Source: Rhodospirillales bacterium
GTDB lineage: Bacteria; Pseudomonadota; Alphaproteobacteria; BOG-932; Roseiterribacteraceae
Direction: 5' to 3'
DNA length: 42,330 bases
Assembly (NCBI GenBank): GCA_028291365.1
Contig: JAQGIE010000196.1
Location: forward strand, 1-42,330
The notes below the pieces were generated by a model. The model was not told the DNA's origin and searched no databases. It worked only from the letters and a program-made list of their open reading frames with translations. The position numbers were made by a program, and so were the translations under genes. Below, in pieces: positions 28,079 through 35,714 of this stretch (positions are counted from its first letter, which is position 1; each line of letters starts with the position of its first letter).

Positions 28079-28093
28079 TTAAGGAAGGCTTAC
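28079..28093. promoter_or_regulatory. Candidate CtrA box between flgB and the fliO/fliP unit
   Basis: TTAA-N7-TTAC, one base off the CtrA consensus TTAA-N7-TTAA, in the divergent region (28002-28234) between two flagellar transcription units. A second weaker TTAA-containing site lies 20-30 bp away. With a CckA-like kinase nearby, CtrA control of both units is plausible but inferred. Confidence 0.45.
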
Positions 28094-28234
28094 GCGCGGA
28101 CCAGTCTCGGTTTACCAAGACTTAAAGCCGGCTCGCGTCTGATCCGGCCCGCGATCTTCGATCGCTACGCATTCATGACGTGCCGGCTTTCTGCGAGAGC
28201 TGGCGCAATTCAATCGGGCGGATCGCCAGCCTAC

Positions 28235-28558
28235 GTGTCTCCTTCCCCGGATCCTGACAACTCGCGCAAGACCGCCGTCGCGCTGAGCTACGAGCTGGGC
28301 GGCGACCGGCTGCCGCGCGTGGTGGCCTCGGGCCGCGGCACCCTGGCCGATAAAATCCTCGAGATCGCTTTCGCCAGCGGCGTGAAAGTGCGCGAGGACC
28401 GCGATCTCGCCGAGCTGCTGGCCAAAGTCGAGATCGACAGCGACATCCCGACCGAGGCGCTGATCGCGGTGGCCGAGATCCTCAACTACATCTACCGCGT
28501 CAACGGCAAGCTGCGCGCCGGCTCCACGACCGGCCCCGAGGTCGGGGCCGGGCAATGA
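28235..28558 (+). CDS. FlhB C-terminal-domain paralogue (FhlB/YlqH type)
   Basis: A small protein matching only the cytoplasmic domain of FlhB: KTAVALSYELGGDRLPRVVA corresponds to the stretch after NPTH, followed by GRGTLADKILEIAFASGVKV and IPTEALIAVAEILNYIYRVN. It has no membrane segment and no NPTH. Such stand-alone FlhB-C proteins can replace the cleaved FlhB fragment in export. The GTG at 28235 (MSPSPDPDNSRK) gives 107 aa; an ATG at 28175 is possible; neither has a good ribosome site. It overlaps the next gene by ATGA. Confidence 0.82.
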   Translation: MSPSPDPDNSRKTAVALSYELGGDRLPRVVASGRGTLADKILEIAFASGVKVREDRDLAELLAKVEIDSDIPTEALIAVAEILNYIYRVNGKLRAGSTTGPEVGAGQ

Positions 28559-28800
28559 GCCAGGACGATGCGGGCGCCGCGCTCGACGCGCTGATCGAGC
28601 TGGTCGCAGCCACGCGCCGCGCGCAGGCGGCCGGCGTGCCGCTCGACCTCACCGGCCTCGACCTCGAGGTCGGGCGGGTTTGCCGGGCGCTGACCGGGTC
28701 GCCGCCGCATGAAGGGCGGCCGGTCTATCTCGCCAAGCTCGAAGCGCTGGCCGTCTCTCTCAACGAACTGACCGCGGACATGAAAGAAGCCCATCCGTGA
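28555..28800 (+). CDS. Small flagellar-operon protein of unknown function
   Basis: An 81-aa predicted helical, acidic protein (ALDALIELVAATRRAQAAGV and LAKLEALAVSLNELTADMK). There is no signal or membrane segment and no family I recognise. It is locked into the operon by overlaps on both sides (ATGA with the FlhB-C gene, GTGA with fliO), so a role in flagellar export or assembly is likely, perhaps as a chaperone, though this is inference. Confidence 0.7.
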   Translation: MSQDDAGAALDALIELVAATRRAQAAGVPLDLTGLDLEVGRVCRALTGSPPHEGRPVYLAKLEALAVSLNELTADMKEAHP

Positions 28801-29114
28801 GCGCCACCGGCTACACCACCTACGCGTTGAGCCTGATCCTGGTGCTGGGTCTGATCATCGGTCTGGCCTGGCTGGTGCGCCGCTTCGGCCTTGCCGGCCC
28901 GCTCGCGACCCCGGTCGGGCGGCAACGGCGCCTGAAGCTGGTCGAAGTCCTCACCCTCGATGCGCGCCGCAGGCTGGTCCTGGTCCGGCGCGATGAGGTC
29001 GAACATCTGCTGCTGCTCGGCACCAACGAGGCGATCGTGGTCGAGCGCGGCATCGGCAGCACCCGCTTCGAGCTGCAAGACGAAGCATTCGGCACCGGGT
29101 CGGAAATCGCGTGA
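28797..29114 (+). CDS. fliO: Flagellar biosynthetic protein FliO
   Basis: A 105-aa single-pass membrane protein that helps assemble the FliP ring. One transmembrane helix (LSLILVLGLIIGLAWLVRRF) is followed by a cytosolic beta-rich domain (RLKLVEVLTLDARRRLVLVR, HLLLLGTNEAIVVERG), the usual FliO plan. The GTG start overlaps the preceding stop, and the fliP GTG overlaps its own TGA. Confidence 0.88.
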   Translation: MSATGYTTYALSLILVLGLIIGLAWLVRRFGLAGPLATPVGRQRRLKLVEVLTLDARRRLVLVRRDEVEHLLLLGTNEAIVVERGIGSTRFELQDEAFGTGSEIA

Positions 29115-29878
29115 CACGTCGTTTGATTTTCTTCGCGGCGCTGCTCGGCGGCGCGTTCGCGCTCATGCTCGTGTTCGCCGATCCGGCCATGGCGCAGCGG
29201 CTGACGCTCGACGCCGGCGGCCAGGGATCGGGCACGCTCGCGGGTCGCGTCGTGCAGCTCGTCGGCCTGATGACGGTGCTGTCGATCGCACCGGCCATCC
29301 TGATCATGATGACGTCGTTCACGCGGATCGCGGTGGTGCTGTCGATGCTGCGCAGCGCCATCGGCATCCAGACCACGCCGCCCAACGTGGTGATGCTGTC
29401 GCTGGCGCTGTTTCTCACCGGCTTCATCATGGCGCCGGTGCTGACCCGCTCGTACGACGAAGGCATCAAGCCGCTGCTCGACGAGCGCATGGACGAAACC
29501 GAGGCTTTCGACAAAGCCCTCGCGCCGTTCAAGCAGTTCATGCTCGAGCATACGCGTCGCCAGGACGTGCAGCTCTTTGCCGACGTCGCCAAGGCCGGCC
29601 CGTTCGCGTCCCCGGTCGACGTGCCGATTCACATCGTCATCCCGAGCTTCATCATCAGCGAGCTGCGCCGCGCCTTCGAGATCGGCTTTCTGATGTTCAT
29701 TCCGTTTCTGATCATCGACATGGTCGTGGCCTCGATCCTGATGTCGATGGGCATGATGATGCTGCCGCCGGTTACGGTTTCGATGCCGTTCAAGATCATC
29801 TTTTTCGTGCTCGTCGACGGCTGGTACCTGGTGGCAGGCAGCCTGATCCGCAGCTATGGCAGCGCCCCGGGGGGATAA
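29111..29878 (+). CDS. fliP: Flagellar biosynthetic protein FliP
   Basis: The core export-gate protein, 255 aa, with a cleavable signal peptide (ending PAMA). Signature blocks are MMTSFTRIAVVLSMLRSAIG, LALFLTGFIMAPVL, FIISELRRAFEIGFLMFIPF and MSMGMMMLPPVTVSMPFKII. The GTG at 29111 overlaps fliO (GTGA). The stop codon shares two bases with a perfect 38-bp palindrome that probably ends this transcript. Confidence 0.96.
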   Translation: MTRRLIFFAALLGGAFALMLVFADPAMAQRLTLDAGGQGSGTLAGRVVQLVGLMTVLSIAPAILIMMTSFTRIAVVLSMLRSAIGIQTTPPNVVMLSLALFLTGFIMAPVLTRSYDEGIKPLLDERMDETEAFDKALAPFKQFMLEHTRRQDVQLFADVAKAGPFASPVDVPIHIVIPSFIISELRRAFEIGFLMFIPFLIIDMVVASILMSMGMMMLPPVTVSMPFKIIFFVLVDGWYLVAGSLIRSYGSAPGG

Positions 29879-29980
29879 AGCATGACCCGATCCAATTGGA
29901 TCGGGTCATGCTTTCTAACTTTTTGATCTGGCGCGTTTTCCTTCCGCGAACCGGTAACCACTTCGCGGGAAAACGCGCTA
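29877..29980. repeat. Composite palindromic intergenic repeat, copy B; likely two-way terminator
   Basis: 29877-29914 is a perfect 38-bp palindrome (19 + 19, centre CCAATTGG). It is followed by CTAACTTTTTGATCTGGC and a second inverted repeat (29931-29941 GCGCGTTTTCC against 29968-29978 GGAAAACGCGC) whose loop holds CCGCGAACCGGTAACC. It overlaps the last two bases of fliP and ends at the GNAT stop (29978-29980). This is the best-preserved copy of the family. Confidence 0.85.
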
Positions 29981-30475
29981 GCGCGTCTGTTCGAAATGCG
30001 GGATGACGGCCGGCCAGGGCCGCAGCGGCGGCACATAGAACGGTTGCAGTCCGATCGGGCGGAACCCGAGCTTGGCGATCAGGGCGAGGCTGGGCGCATT
30101 GTCGGGCAGGGCTGACACGACGACACGGGCTACGCGCCAGTCGGCAAAGGCGACCTGCAGCAGCTTGCGCGACGCCTCTTCGGCGTAACCGTTGCGATGG
30201 AAGCGCCGCCCGATCCAATAGCCGAGTTCGTAGGCACCGTCCGGACGGCGTCCCAGGCCGATGCCGCCGACCAGGGCCCCGTCGCGCGTGATCGCGAAAG
30301 AGCGCCGCGCCTCGCTCTTGCTCAGCTCGATCCAGGCGTCGGCGTCGTCGATCGTGTAAGGATGCGGCACGCGGGCGAGCCAGCGCGCCACTTCAAAATC
30401 GCCGAGCAGTGCCACCAAAGATTGCGCGTCCGCGCTTTCATATGCGCGGAGCAGCAAGCGCGCGCTGCGGATCAC
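29978..30475 (-). CDS. GNAT family N-acetyltransferase (RimJ/RimL-like)
   Basis: A 165-aa acetyltransferase that would move an acetyl group from acetyl-CoA to an amine. It begins VIRSARLLLRAYESADAQSL, has the core GGIGLGRRPDGAYELGYWIG and the acetyl-CoA-binding GYAEEASRKLLQVAFADW, and ends with NAPSLALIAKLGFRPIG. The GTG start at 30475 overlaps the stop of the TPR gene. Its 3' end lies inside the palindromic repeat. Substrate unknown; a link to flagella is only positional. Confidence 0.85.
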   Translation of the reverse strand: MIRSARLLLRAYESADAQSLVALLGDFEVARWLARVPHPYTIDDADAWIELSKSEARRSFAITRDGALVGGIGLGRRPDGAYELGYWIGRRFHRNGYAEEASRKLLQVAFADWRVARVVVSALPDNAPSLALIAKLGFRPIGLQPFYVPPLRPWPAVIPHFEQTR

Positions 30476-33375
30476 GCGCCGCCGGGCGGCTTGCGATAGG
30501 CGGCGAGGAAGCCTTTGAACATGTCGATCTCGGCGACCTGGGCGCGGATCGTTTCGAGGTCGAGCCCGCCTTCGGCAGCGCTGCGCGTCAGCACCTGGAA
30601 CAGCTCGCCGTCCTTGCTGTCGCGCATCGACGGCCACCAGGTCCGCCGCAATTGCTGCAACGACGCCTGGTCTTCGGCCAGCGCGAGCGCAACGGCCCGA
30701 TTGAGCACCAGCCGCGCCTTGAAGTCGTCGATCCGCGAGCCGTCGCCGGGCGGCGGGCCGGCAAGACGGCCCAGCGCGTCGGACGCGGCCTTCCAACGGC
30801 GCCCCTGCCAGGCAATATCGACGCGCAGCTGGTCGGCCACCGGTGAGGGATCGTCCTTGATCAGCGCGGTCGCTTCGTCGACCTTGCCTTGCTTCGACAA
30901 AGCGCGGGCGCGCAGCAGACGGCGTTCGGACTTCAGATCGTCCGAGAGCTTGTCGGCGTTGCTCTGATCGAGCGCCTGGATGGCGAGATCCGGTTTCGAA
31001 TCGTTCAGCCGAATGCCGGCGATGCGCGCACCGAGGCGCGCCTTGTCGGCGGCTTCGGTCTTGATCTCGATCTGCTTGGCCAGCAGATCGGCGGCCTGAT
31101 CGAGCAGGTCGATCTGCACCATGCGATCGGCGAGCCGTTCGATCACCGCATCCTGTCGCGCCACCGACGGCGACAGGTCGCGATAATCCTGGAAGATCGC
31201 CAGCGCCCGCAGCGGTGACAGCTTGTCGGCACCGTTGGCTTCGAACAGGTCGTCGAAGATGCGGGTCATCGACCGTTTGATTTCTTCGCCCTTGGGCGTC
31301 TCGGCCGAGATCTGGGCCGCGATCTTGAGGGCCGACAGACCGTCTTCAGGCTGTCCCGCCGCGACGCGCTGCTGCCCCAGCAAGGTCAGCACGCGAATTT
31401 CGAGATCGTCGCCGCGCCAGGCGAGGCGCAGCTTCTCCAGACGCGGCAGCGCTTCGGCGGTTTCCATCGTGCCGGCGGCGAGGCCCTGTTCGACCAGCGC
31501 CAGCTCGCCGCGCGCGCGGTACCATGGGTCGCGCGACAGGGCAGCGGCGCGGAACATCACCGACGCGCCCTGCGCGTCGCCTTCGCCGGCCAGCACCTGT
31601 CCGCGGAAATACGACACCGCCGCCGCCGTTGGACGGCGCAACGCTTCGCGCTCTTCGAGCTTCTGCACCAGCGTTTTCGCGAGGCCGGTATCGCCCTGCC
31701 GCGTCGCCGCGTCGATCGCAGCCAACACCAACGGGCGGAACAGCTCGTCCGGGTAGGCCGACAGCAACGGCACACCAGAATGAAACGCCTGGTACGCTTC
31801 GCCCCAGCGTTCGTTGCGCGCCAGCGCGTAGCCGCGGAACAGCGACAGGTCGGTCGGATCGTACACCGGCGGCAGGCCGAGATCGTCGCGCGTGCCTTCG
31901 AGATTGCCGGTGAGCGCGTAGGCCGCGCCGCGCAGCTGACGGAATTCGGGACTCGCCTCGATGCCCGGCTCGGCCTGCACCGCGAGCGCCAGATAGCCGA
32001 GCGTCTCGGGTCCGTAGCCATAGGTCAGATGCAGCCGTGCCAGTTCGAGATACGTCGGCAGCCGTTGCGCCGGTTCCTTCTTCGCCGTCGCGACCTGCTC
32101 GAGTTCGCGCCGGCGCAGCACGAGCTGCCGCTTCGGCCCGCGCCATCCGCTCATGTCGAAGATGCGCACCGGCCCCATCTCGGCCGTCAGCGCCGAGGCG
32201 ACCTGCTGCGTCGGATCCTTCAGGTTCGGCGCCGACGACAGTTTCAGACCGCCCGGCGCGTCGATCGCGACGACATCGGCGCCGGCGGTGACGCCGACCG
32301 TGTCCGAGATGGCGCGAACGACGATGCCGTGCGCCGCAGGCAGCAACTCGAACTCGGCAAATTCGCGACTGCCGTCATAGCCCTTGACGTCGGCCGGCAT
32401 CGGCACGACCAGCAGCATGTCGCCGCTGTCGGGATCGTTGAGCGTCACCGGCGCGCTGCCGCGCGGCGCGTCGATCTGCAGGCGCGGCTTGTTGTCGACC
32501 ATCACGATGCGCGCATCGGGCCCCGACGGATCGGGGTCGTTCGCCGGCGTCAGCGTGACGGTCCAGCTCAGGCCCGTCTTCGCCACGCTCGGCACCAGCC
32601 CGTCGGGCAGGTCGGCACGAAACGCGGTCGCGGCGCCGAGCGCCGTGCGCTTGGGCGGCTGCGTTTGCGCGCGCTTGGGCCCGCCAATTTCGAATGCCGC
32701 CGCGGATGTCGGCTGATCGAGCACGATCCACAACGCGCCCGATCGGCGGAACACCGCGATGTTGCTGGTCGCAAGCGGCGTGATCTTGAAAATCAGCTCA
32801 GGTGCGGCGGGTGCCGCAGGCGCGGTCGCGACCGCGACCGGCGCGGCCACCGGCGGCGGTGCCGGCGCGACGATCGGCGGCGGCACCGACACGGTCGGAT
32901 GCGCGCTGGCGGCGGTCTTGCCAGGACGCACCGTCGCAACCGGTTGTTGCGCAGCCATTTGTTGCGTCGGCGCCAGCGCCGGTGTCGCCGTTCGGGCCGT
33001 CGCAACCGGCGTCGGCTTGGCTTTGGCGGATCTGGTCGTCGTGCGCGTCGGGGGCGGCGGCGTTTCCGACACCGGCTGCGGTGCCGCCGCGCCGGACTTT
33101 GCGCGCGCGTGCTTGCTGCGCGACGAGGTGCGCGAGGGCGGCGGCGCTTCGGTTTCGCTCGCCGCCGCCGCGGTTTCACGACGCTGTGAACCGCGTTTCT
33201 TTTTCTGCGGCTTGGTCTGGTCCTGCTTTTGCTCGGGCTCCGCGGCCGCCGCTTCGGTCGGCGGGCCGATCTCGGCGCGCGCCGCGACGGGCAGCGCCAA
33301 TGCCAAGATCAGCGCCAGTGCCGTCGCGCTGCGCAAGCCAAGCAGGCCGTGCATCTTTTTCCGATGACGGTGCAT
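30472..33375 (-). CDS. Large exported TPR-like protein of the flagellar cluster
   Basis: A 967-aa protein with a signal peptide (from the second ATG, MHGLLGLRSATALALILALA, ending AARA). A low-complexity Lys/Pro/Ala-rich region follows (about 36-190, with KPQKKKRGSQRRE), then a beta-rich part and, from about residue 430, Ala/Leu-rich paired helices of TPR type (LELARLHLTYGYGPETLGYL, GYALARNERWGEAYQAF). It starts 2 bp after cheZ, so it is co-transcribed with chemotaxis genes. A periplasmic scaffold acting on the motor or envelope is possible; no function is established from the sequence. Confidence 0.8.
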   Translation of the reverse strand: MHRHRKKMHGLLGLRSATALALILALALPVAARAEIGPPTEAAAAEPEQKQDQTKPQKKKRGSQRRETAAAASETEAPPPSRTSSRSKHARAKSGAAAPQPVSETPPPPTRTTTRSAKAKPTPVATARTATPALAPTQQMAAQQPVATVRPGKTAASAHPTVSVPPPIVAPAPPPVAAPVAVATAPAAPAAPELIFKITPLATSNIAVFRRSGALWIVLDQPTSAAAFEIGGPKRAQTQPPKRTALGAATAFRADLPDGLVPSVAKTGLSWTVTLTPANDPDPSGPDARIVMVDNKPRLQIDAPRGSAPVTLNDPDSGDMLLVVPMPADVKGYDGSREFAEFELLPAAHGIVVRAISDTVGVTAGADVVAIDAPGGLKLSSAPNLKDPTQQVASALTAEMGPVRIFDMSGWRGPKRQLVLRRRELEQVATAKKEPAQRLPTYLELARLHLTYGYGPETLGYLALAVQAEPGIEASPEFRQLRGAAYALTGNLEGTRDDLGLPPVYDPTDLSLFRGYALARNERWGEAYQAFHSGVPLLSAYPDELFRPLVLAAIDAATRQGDTGLAKTLVQKLEEREALRRPTAAAVSYFRGQVLAGEGDAQGASVMFRAAALSRDPWYRARGELALVEQGLAAGTMETAEALPRLEKLRLAWRGDDLEIRVLTLLGQQRVAAGQPEDGLSALKIAAQISAETPKGEEIKRSMTRIFDDLFEANGADKLSPLRALAIFQDYRDLSPSVARQDAVIERLADRMVQIDLLDQAADLLAKQIEIKTEAADKARLGARIAGIRLNDSKPDLAIQALDQSNADKLSDDLKSERRLLRARALSKQGKVDEATALIKDDPSPVADQLRVDIAWQGRRWKAASDALGRLAGPPPGDGSRIDDFKARLVLNRAVALALAEDQASLQQLRRTWWPSMRDSKDGELFQVLTRSAAEGGLDLETIRAQVAEIDMFKGFLAAYRKPPGGA

Positions 33376-33377
33376 CG

Positions 33378-33974
33378 TCAGCCCATCTCCGCCAGCAAGC
33401 GATCGATCTCGTCCTGGCCCATCGCCTTGCCCGGCAATTGCGGACCGTTGAGCAGCGCCGCGTCGTTGTCCGGCGCCATTGCGATCTGCCCGTCCGCAGC
33501 CGCGGCTTCGTCACCGAAGGCGCGCAGCAGCCGTTCGACCTTGCCCTCGATCACTTTCAAGGTGCGCACGACCTTGGTGATGCGCTGACCGGTAATGTCC
33601 TGGAAGCTGCAGGCTTCGTAGATGCTTCCGACGATCTCGGTCACGCGGGTCTCGACGTCGCCGCCGACTTCGCTGCCGATGTTGGCCAGCTTCTCCGCCG
33701 CGTCCATGATCGTGTTGGTCGCCTCTTCGGTCGCGCCGACGACCGCATCGAGTTCGTCGGTGGCGCGCGGAATGTCGGTGCTGCGAATCTCGTCGGGACG
33801 CACCGCGGCGATGTCGTCGCGGGCCTGCCGGATGAAGAGCGCCAGCGCGCCGAGTTCGCGATAAAGACCGCCGACTCCACGGGTTTCTTCGCCGTGCATG
33901 TGCGTCAGCACGTCCTGCACGATGTTGGCGATCTCGTCCCGCGTGAGCGGCCGTTGCGCGTCGGTCTCGCCCAC
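33378..33974 (-). CDS. cheZ: Chemotaxis phosphatase CheZ
   Basis: Dephosphorylates CheY-P and so ends the motor signal. The long helical middle ends in the catalytic motif ACSFQDITGQRITKVV, with the Asp and Gln equivalent to E. coli Asp143 and Gln147. The C-terminus QDEIDRLLAEMG resembles the CheY-binding tail of CheZ. GTG at 33974 is the best start (GAGG, 6-nt spacer, 198 aa); a TTG at 33989 would overlap the stop of the cheY remnant. It sits between the truncated cheY and the TPR gene in the fliL-fliM transcript. Confidence 0.88.
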   Translation of the reverse strand: MGETDAQRPLTRDEIANIVQDVLTHMHGEETRGVGGLYRELGALALFIRQARDDIAAVRPDEIRSTDIPRATDELDAVVGATEEATNTIMDAAEKLANIGSEVGGDVETRVTEIVGSIYEACSFQDITGQRITKVVRTLKVIEGKVERLLRAFGDEAAAADGQIAMAPDNDAALLNGPQLPGKAMGQDEIDRLLAEMG

Positions 33975-33985
33975 GTCGGACCTCG

Positions 33986-34144
33986 TCAAGATTGACCGAT
34001 GACGCTGACGATCTTCTGTCTCAGCGTTTCGGCGTTGCAGGGTTTGACGATGTCGTCGTTGACGCCGGCCTGCTTCGAAATGATGCGAAGCATGGTTTCG
34101 TCGTCGTCCGCGATCAGGACGCGCATGCTCATATCAACGGCCAT
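33986..34144 (-). pseudogene. cheY: In-frame internally deleted CheY response regulator
   Basis: A 52-codon frame that begins like a full CheY (MSMRVLIADDDETMLRII, with the acidic-pocket aspartates) and then jumps to the normal CheY end (KQAGVNDDIVKPCNAETLRQ, with the conserved Lys-Pro). About 75 residues are absent, including the phospho-acceptor Asp, the Ser/Thr switch and most of the beta-alpha core, so it cannot fold or be phosphorylated as a receiver. The frame is kept and cheZ follows immediately. It could be a decayed gene, a deleted allele, or an assembly fault. A full cheY is presumably elsewhere. Confidence 0.75.
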
Positions 34145-34192
34145 CGAACCAGTTTTCCTTCGTCCTGACGACCGGACTTGCGTCCGGCACCG

Positions 34193-35119
34193 CTACTTCT
34201 TGTTGTTTGCGGCGGCCGGCTTGGCCGCCGGCGCTGCCGGCGGCTGAGCGGTCGCCGAAGCGGGCTGCGCCTGCACCGGCGGCGCCGCCATCGGCTGCTG
34301 CGGCAACGGTGCGGCGAACGATGCAGGCTGCAACGCCGAGGGCGGCGGCGTCGGCGGCAGCTTGCGCCGCTCGGCCAGGCGCGCCGTCACTTCGCGCGCA
34401 CGCTCGGGCTTCATCTGCGCGAAGATCGGCGCGATCTTCTGGTCCTTCATCTTCTCGACCACATCGAGCAGCACCGGCATGTCCAGCCCGTCGAAGATGG
34501 TCGCGGCCTCGCGCGGCTTCATCGCCTCGTAGATCTTCACGAGGTTGTTCAGCTCGGCCTCTTCCTTCGACTTGCGCATGCTGAGCAGCTTTTCGATGTC
34601 AGCCTTCAGCGCGGCCAGCTCGGCAACCTTCTGGTTCATCCGATCTTCGCCGACTTTCAGCAGGGCCTCGCGCTGCTCGACCGTCTGGGCGCGCTGGTCG
34701 AGCTCGTTGCGGCGCGCCGCCAAGGTCTGCAGCAGCTCGACTTCGGCGGACGACAGATTGGTTTCGGGCGCCGGGCGACGCGGATCGGTCGCTTGCTTGG
34801 GCGCCGCAGGCGCCGTCGCGGCCGCGTTCTGCACCGGCTTGTCCTTGGAAGCAGCGGCACCGCCCGGAGCGGGCGCCGGCAACGCAGCGGGCGGCTCAGC
34901 CGATTGGCCCGGCTTGGCAGCGGCGGCTTCGGTTTTCGGTATCGCCGAGGCAGGCGGCGCCTTGGTCTGCGCCTGCGCCGTCTGGACCGCCGGCACGGCA
35001 TCGCCGCCCAGCAGCAACGAAACCGCGTCGAACACGCGCACGCCGAACACCACCATCACCACGACCAGCGTCGCGGGGAGCAGGCGGAAATTGTTGAAGA
35101 AGCGATGTTGCGCAGCCAT
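34193..35119 (-). CDS. MotE-like flagellar protein (MgtE N-domain)
   Basis: A 308-aa protein with one N-terminal membrane helix (LLPATLVVVMVVFGVRVFD), a Pro/Ala-rich linker, a coiled coil (about 125-195) and an MgtE-N-type helical domain (VKIYEAMKPREAATIFDGLD, EKMKDQKIAPIFAQMKPERA). It ends in a second Pro/Ala-rich tail. This matches MotE of rhizobia, a periplasmic partner that stabilises the MotC chaperone-motor system. It overlaps the DUF6468 gene by one base. motA, motB and motC are not in the window. Confidence 0.82.
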   Translation of the reverse strand: MAAQHRFFNNFRLLPATLVVVMVVFGVRVFDAVSLLLGGDAVPAVQTAQAQTKAPPASAIPKTEAAAAKPGQSAEPPAALPAPAPGGAAASKDKPVQNAAATAPAAPKQATDPRRPAPETNLSSAEVELLQTLAARRNELDQRAQTVEQREALLKVGEDRMNQKVAELAALKADIEKLLSMRKSKEEAELNNLVKIYEAMKPREAATIFDGLDMPVLLDVVEKMKDQKIAPIFAQMKPERAREVTARLAERRKLPPTPPPSALQPASFAAPLPQQPMAAPPVQAQPASATAQPPAAPAAKPAAANNKK

Positions 35120-35703
35120 CAGTTTCCCCGCCGCAGCAGCTCGATGGCTTCGTACAGCTCGCGTTCAGCAGCCGAGCGCGCTTTGAGTTCGCGCGGCGCT
35201 TCTTCTTCGAGCGTCGGTTCGATCCGGATCGGCTCAACCGAACGGCCGCCGCGCGGCGGTATGGTCGACGCGGCACGCGGCGCCGGACGCGGCGCCGGCG
35301 GCTGTTGCGGCGCCGCCTGCGGCATGTGGTGCGGCTGCGGTGGCTCGGCGATGATCTGCGTCGGCTGCATCATGCCGCGCGATGCGTCGGTCGCACGCTC
35401 GAGGCGCGACGCCAGATTGTTCGCCGACTCGTTGATCATCTGCAGCTCATCGACCAGCGCGCGCGCCGTGCCGATCTGCTTTTGCAAAGTGCCGTCATAT
35501 TCGGCGGCCGAAGCCTTGAGCGCGTTGATCGAGAGGTCGGCCTTGGCCACCGCTTCGGCCAGCGAACCGACCAGCTGCGAGAATTCGGCCTTGCCGTCGC
35601 GCACGATGGCGAGCGCGCGATTGGCGCGCACCATCTGAATAAGCAGCGGTATGACCAGGCCGGCGAGGCACAGGTCGAGCAGGACGAGGAGCGTGGTGGA
35701 CAT
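35119..35703 (-). CDS. DUF6468 flagellar-cluster membrane protein
   Basis: A 194-aa protein with a single N-terminal membrane helix (LLVLLDLCLAGLVIPLLIQM), a helical domain with GKAEFSQLVGSLAEAVAKAD and SINALKASAAEYDGTLQKQI, then a Pro-rich and acidic tail. It matches the DUF6468 family, found between fliM and motE-like genes in alphaproteobacteria. Its role in the flagellar motor is unknown. It begins 11 bp after fliM. Confidence 0.8.
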   Translation of the reverse strand: MSTTLLVLLDLCLAGLVIPLLIQMVRANRALAIVRDGKAEFSQLVGSLAEAVAKADLSINALKASAAEYDGTLQKQIGTARALVDELQMINESANNLASRLERATDASRGMMQPTQIIAEPPQPHHMPQAAPQQPPAPRPAPRAASTIPPRGGRSVEPIRIEPTLEEEAPRELKARSAAERELYEAIELLRRGN

Positions 35704-35714
35704 GTTGCTCGCTC

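Noticed and set aside
31780-33189. 469-aa plus-strand open frame across the TPR gene
   Set aside because: Arg-rich shadow frame with no start signal or family pattern.
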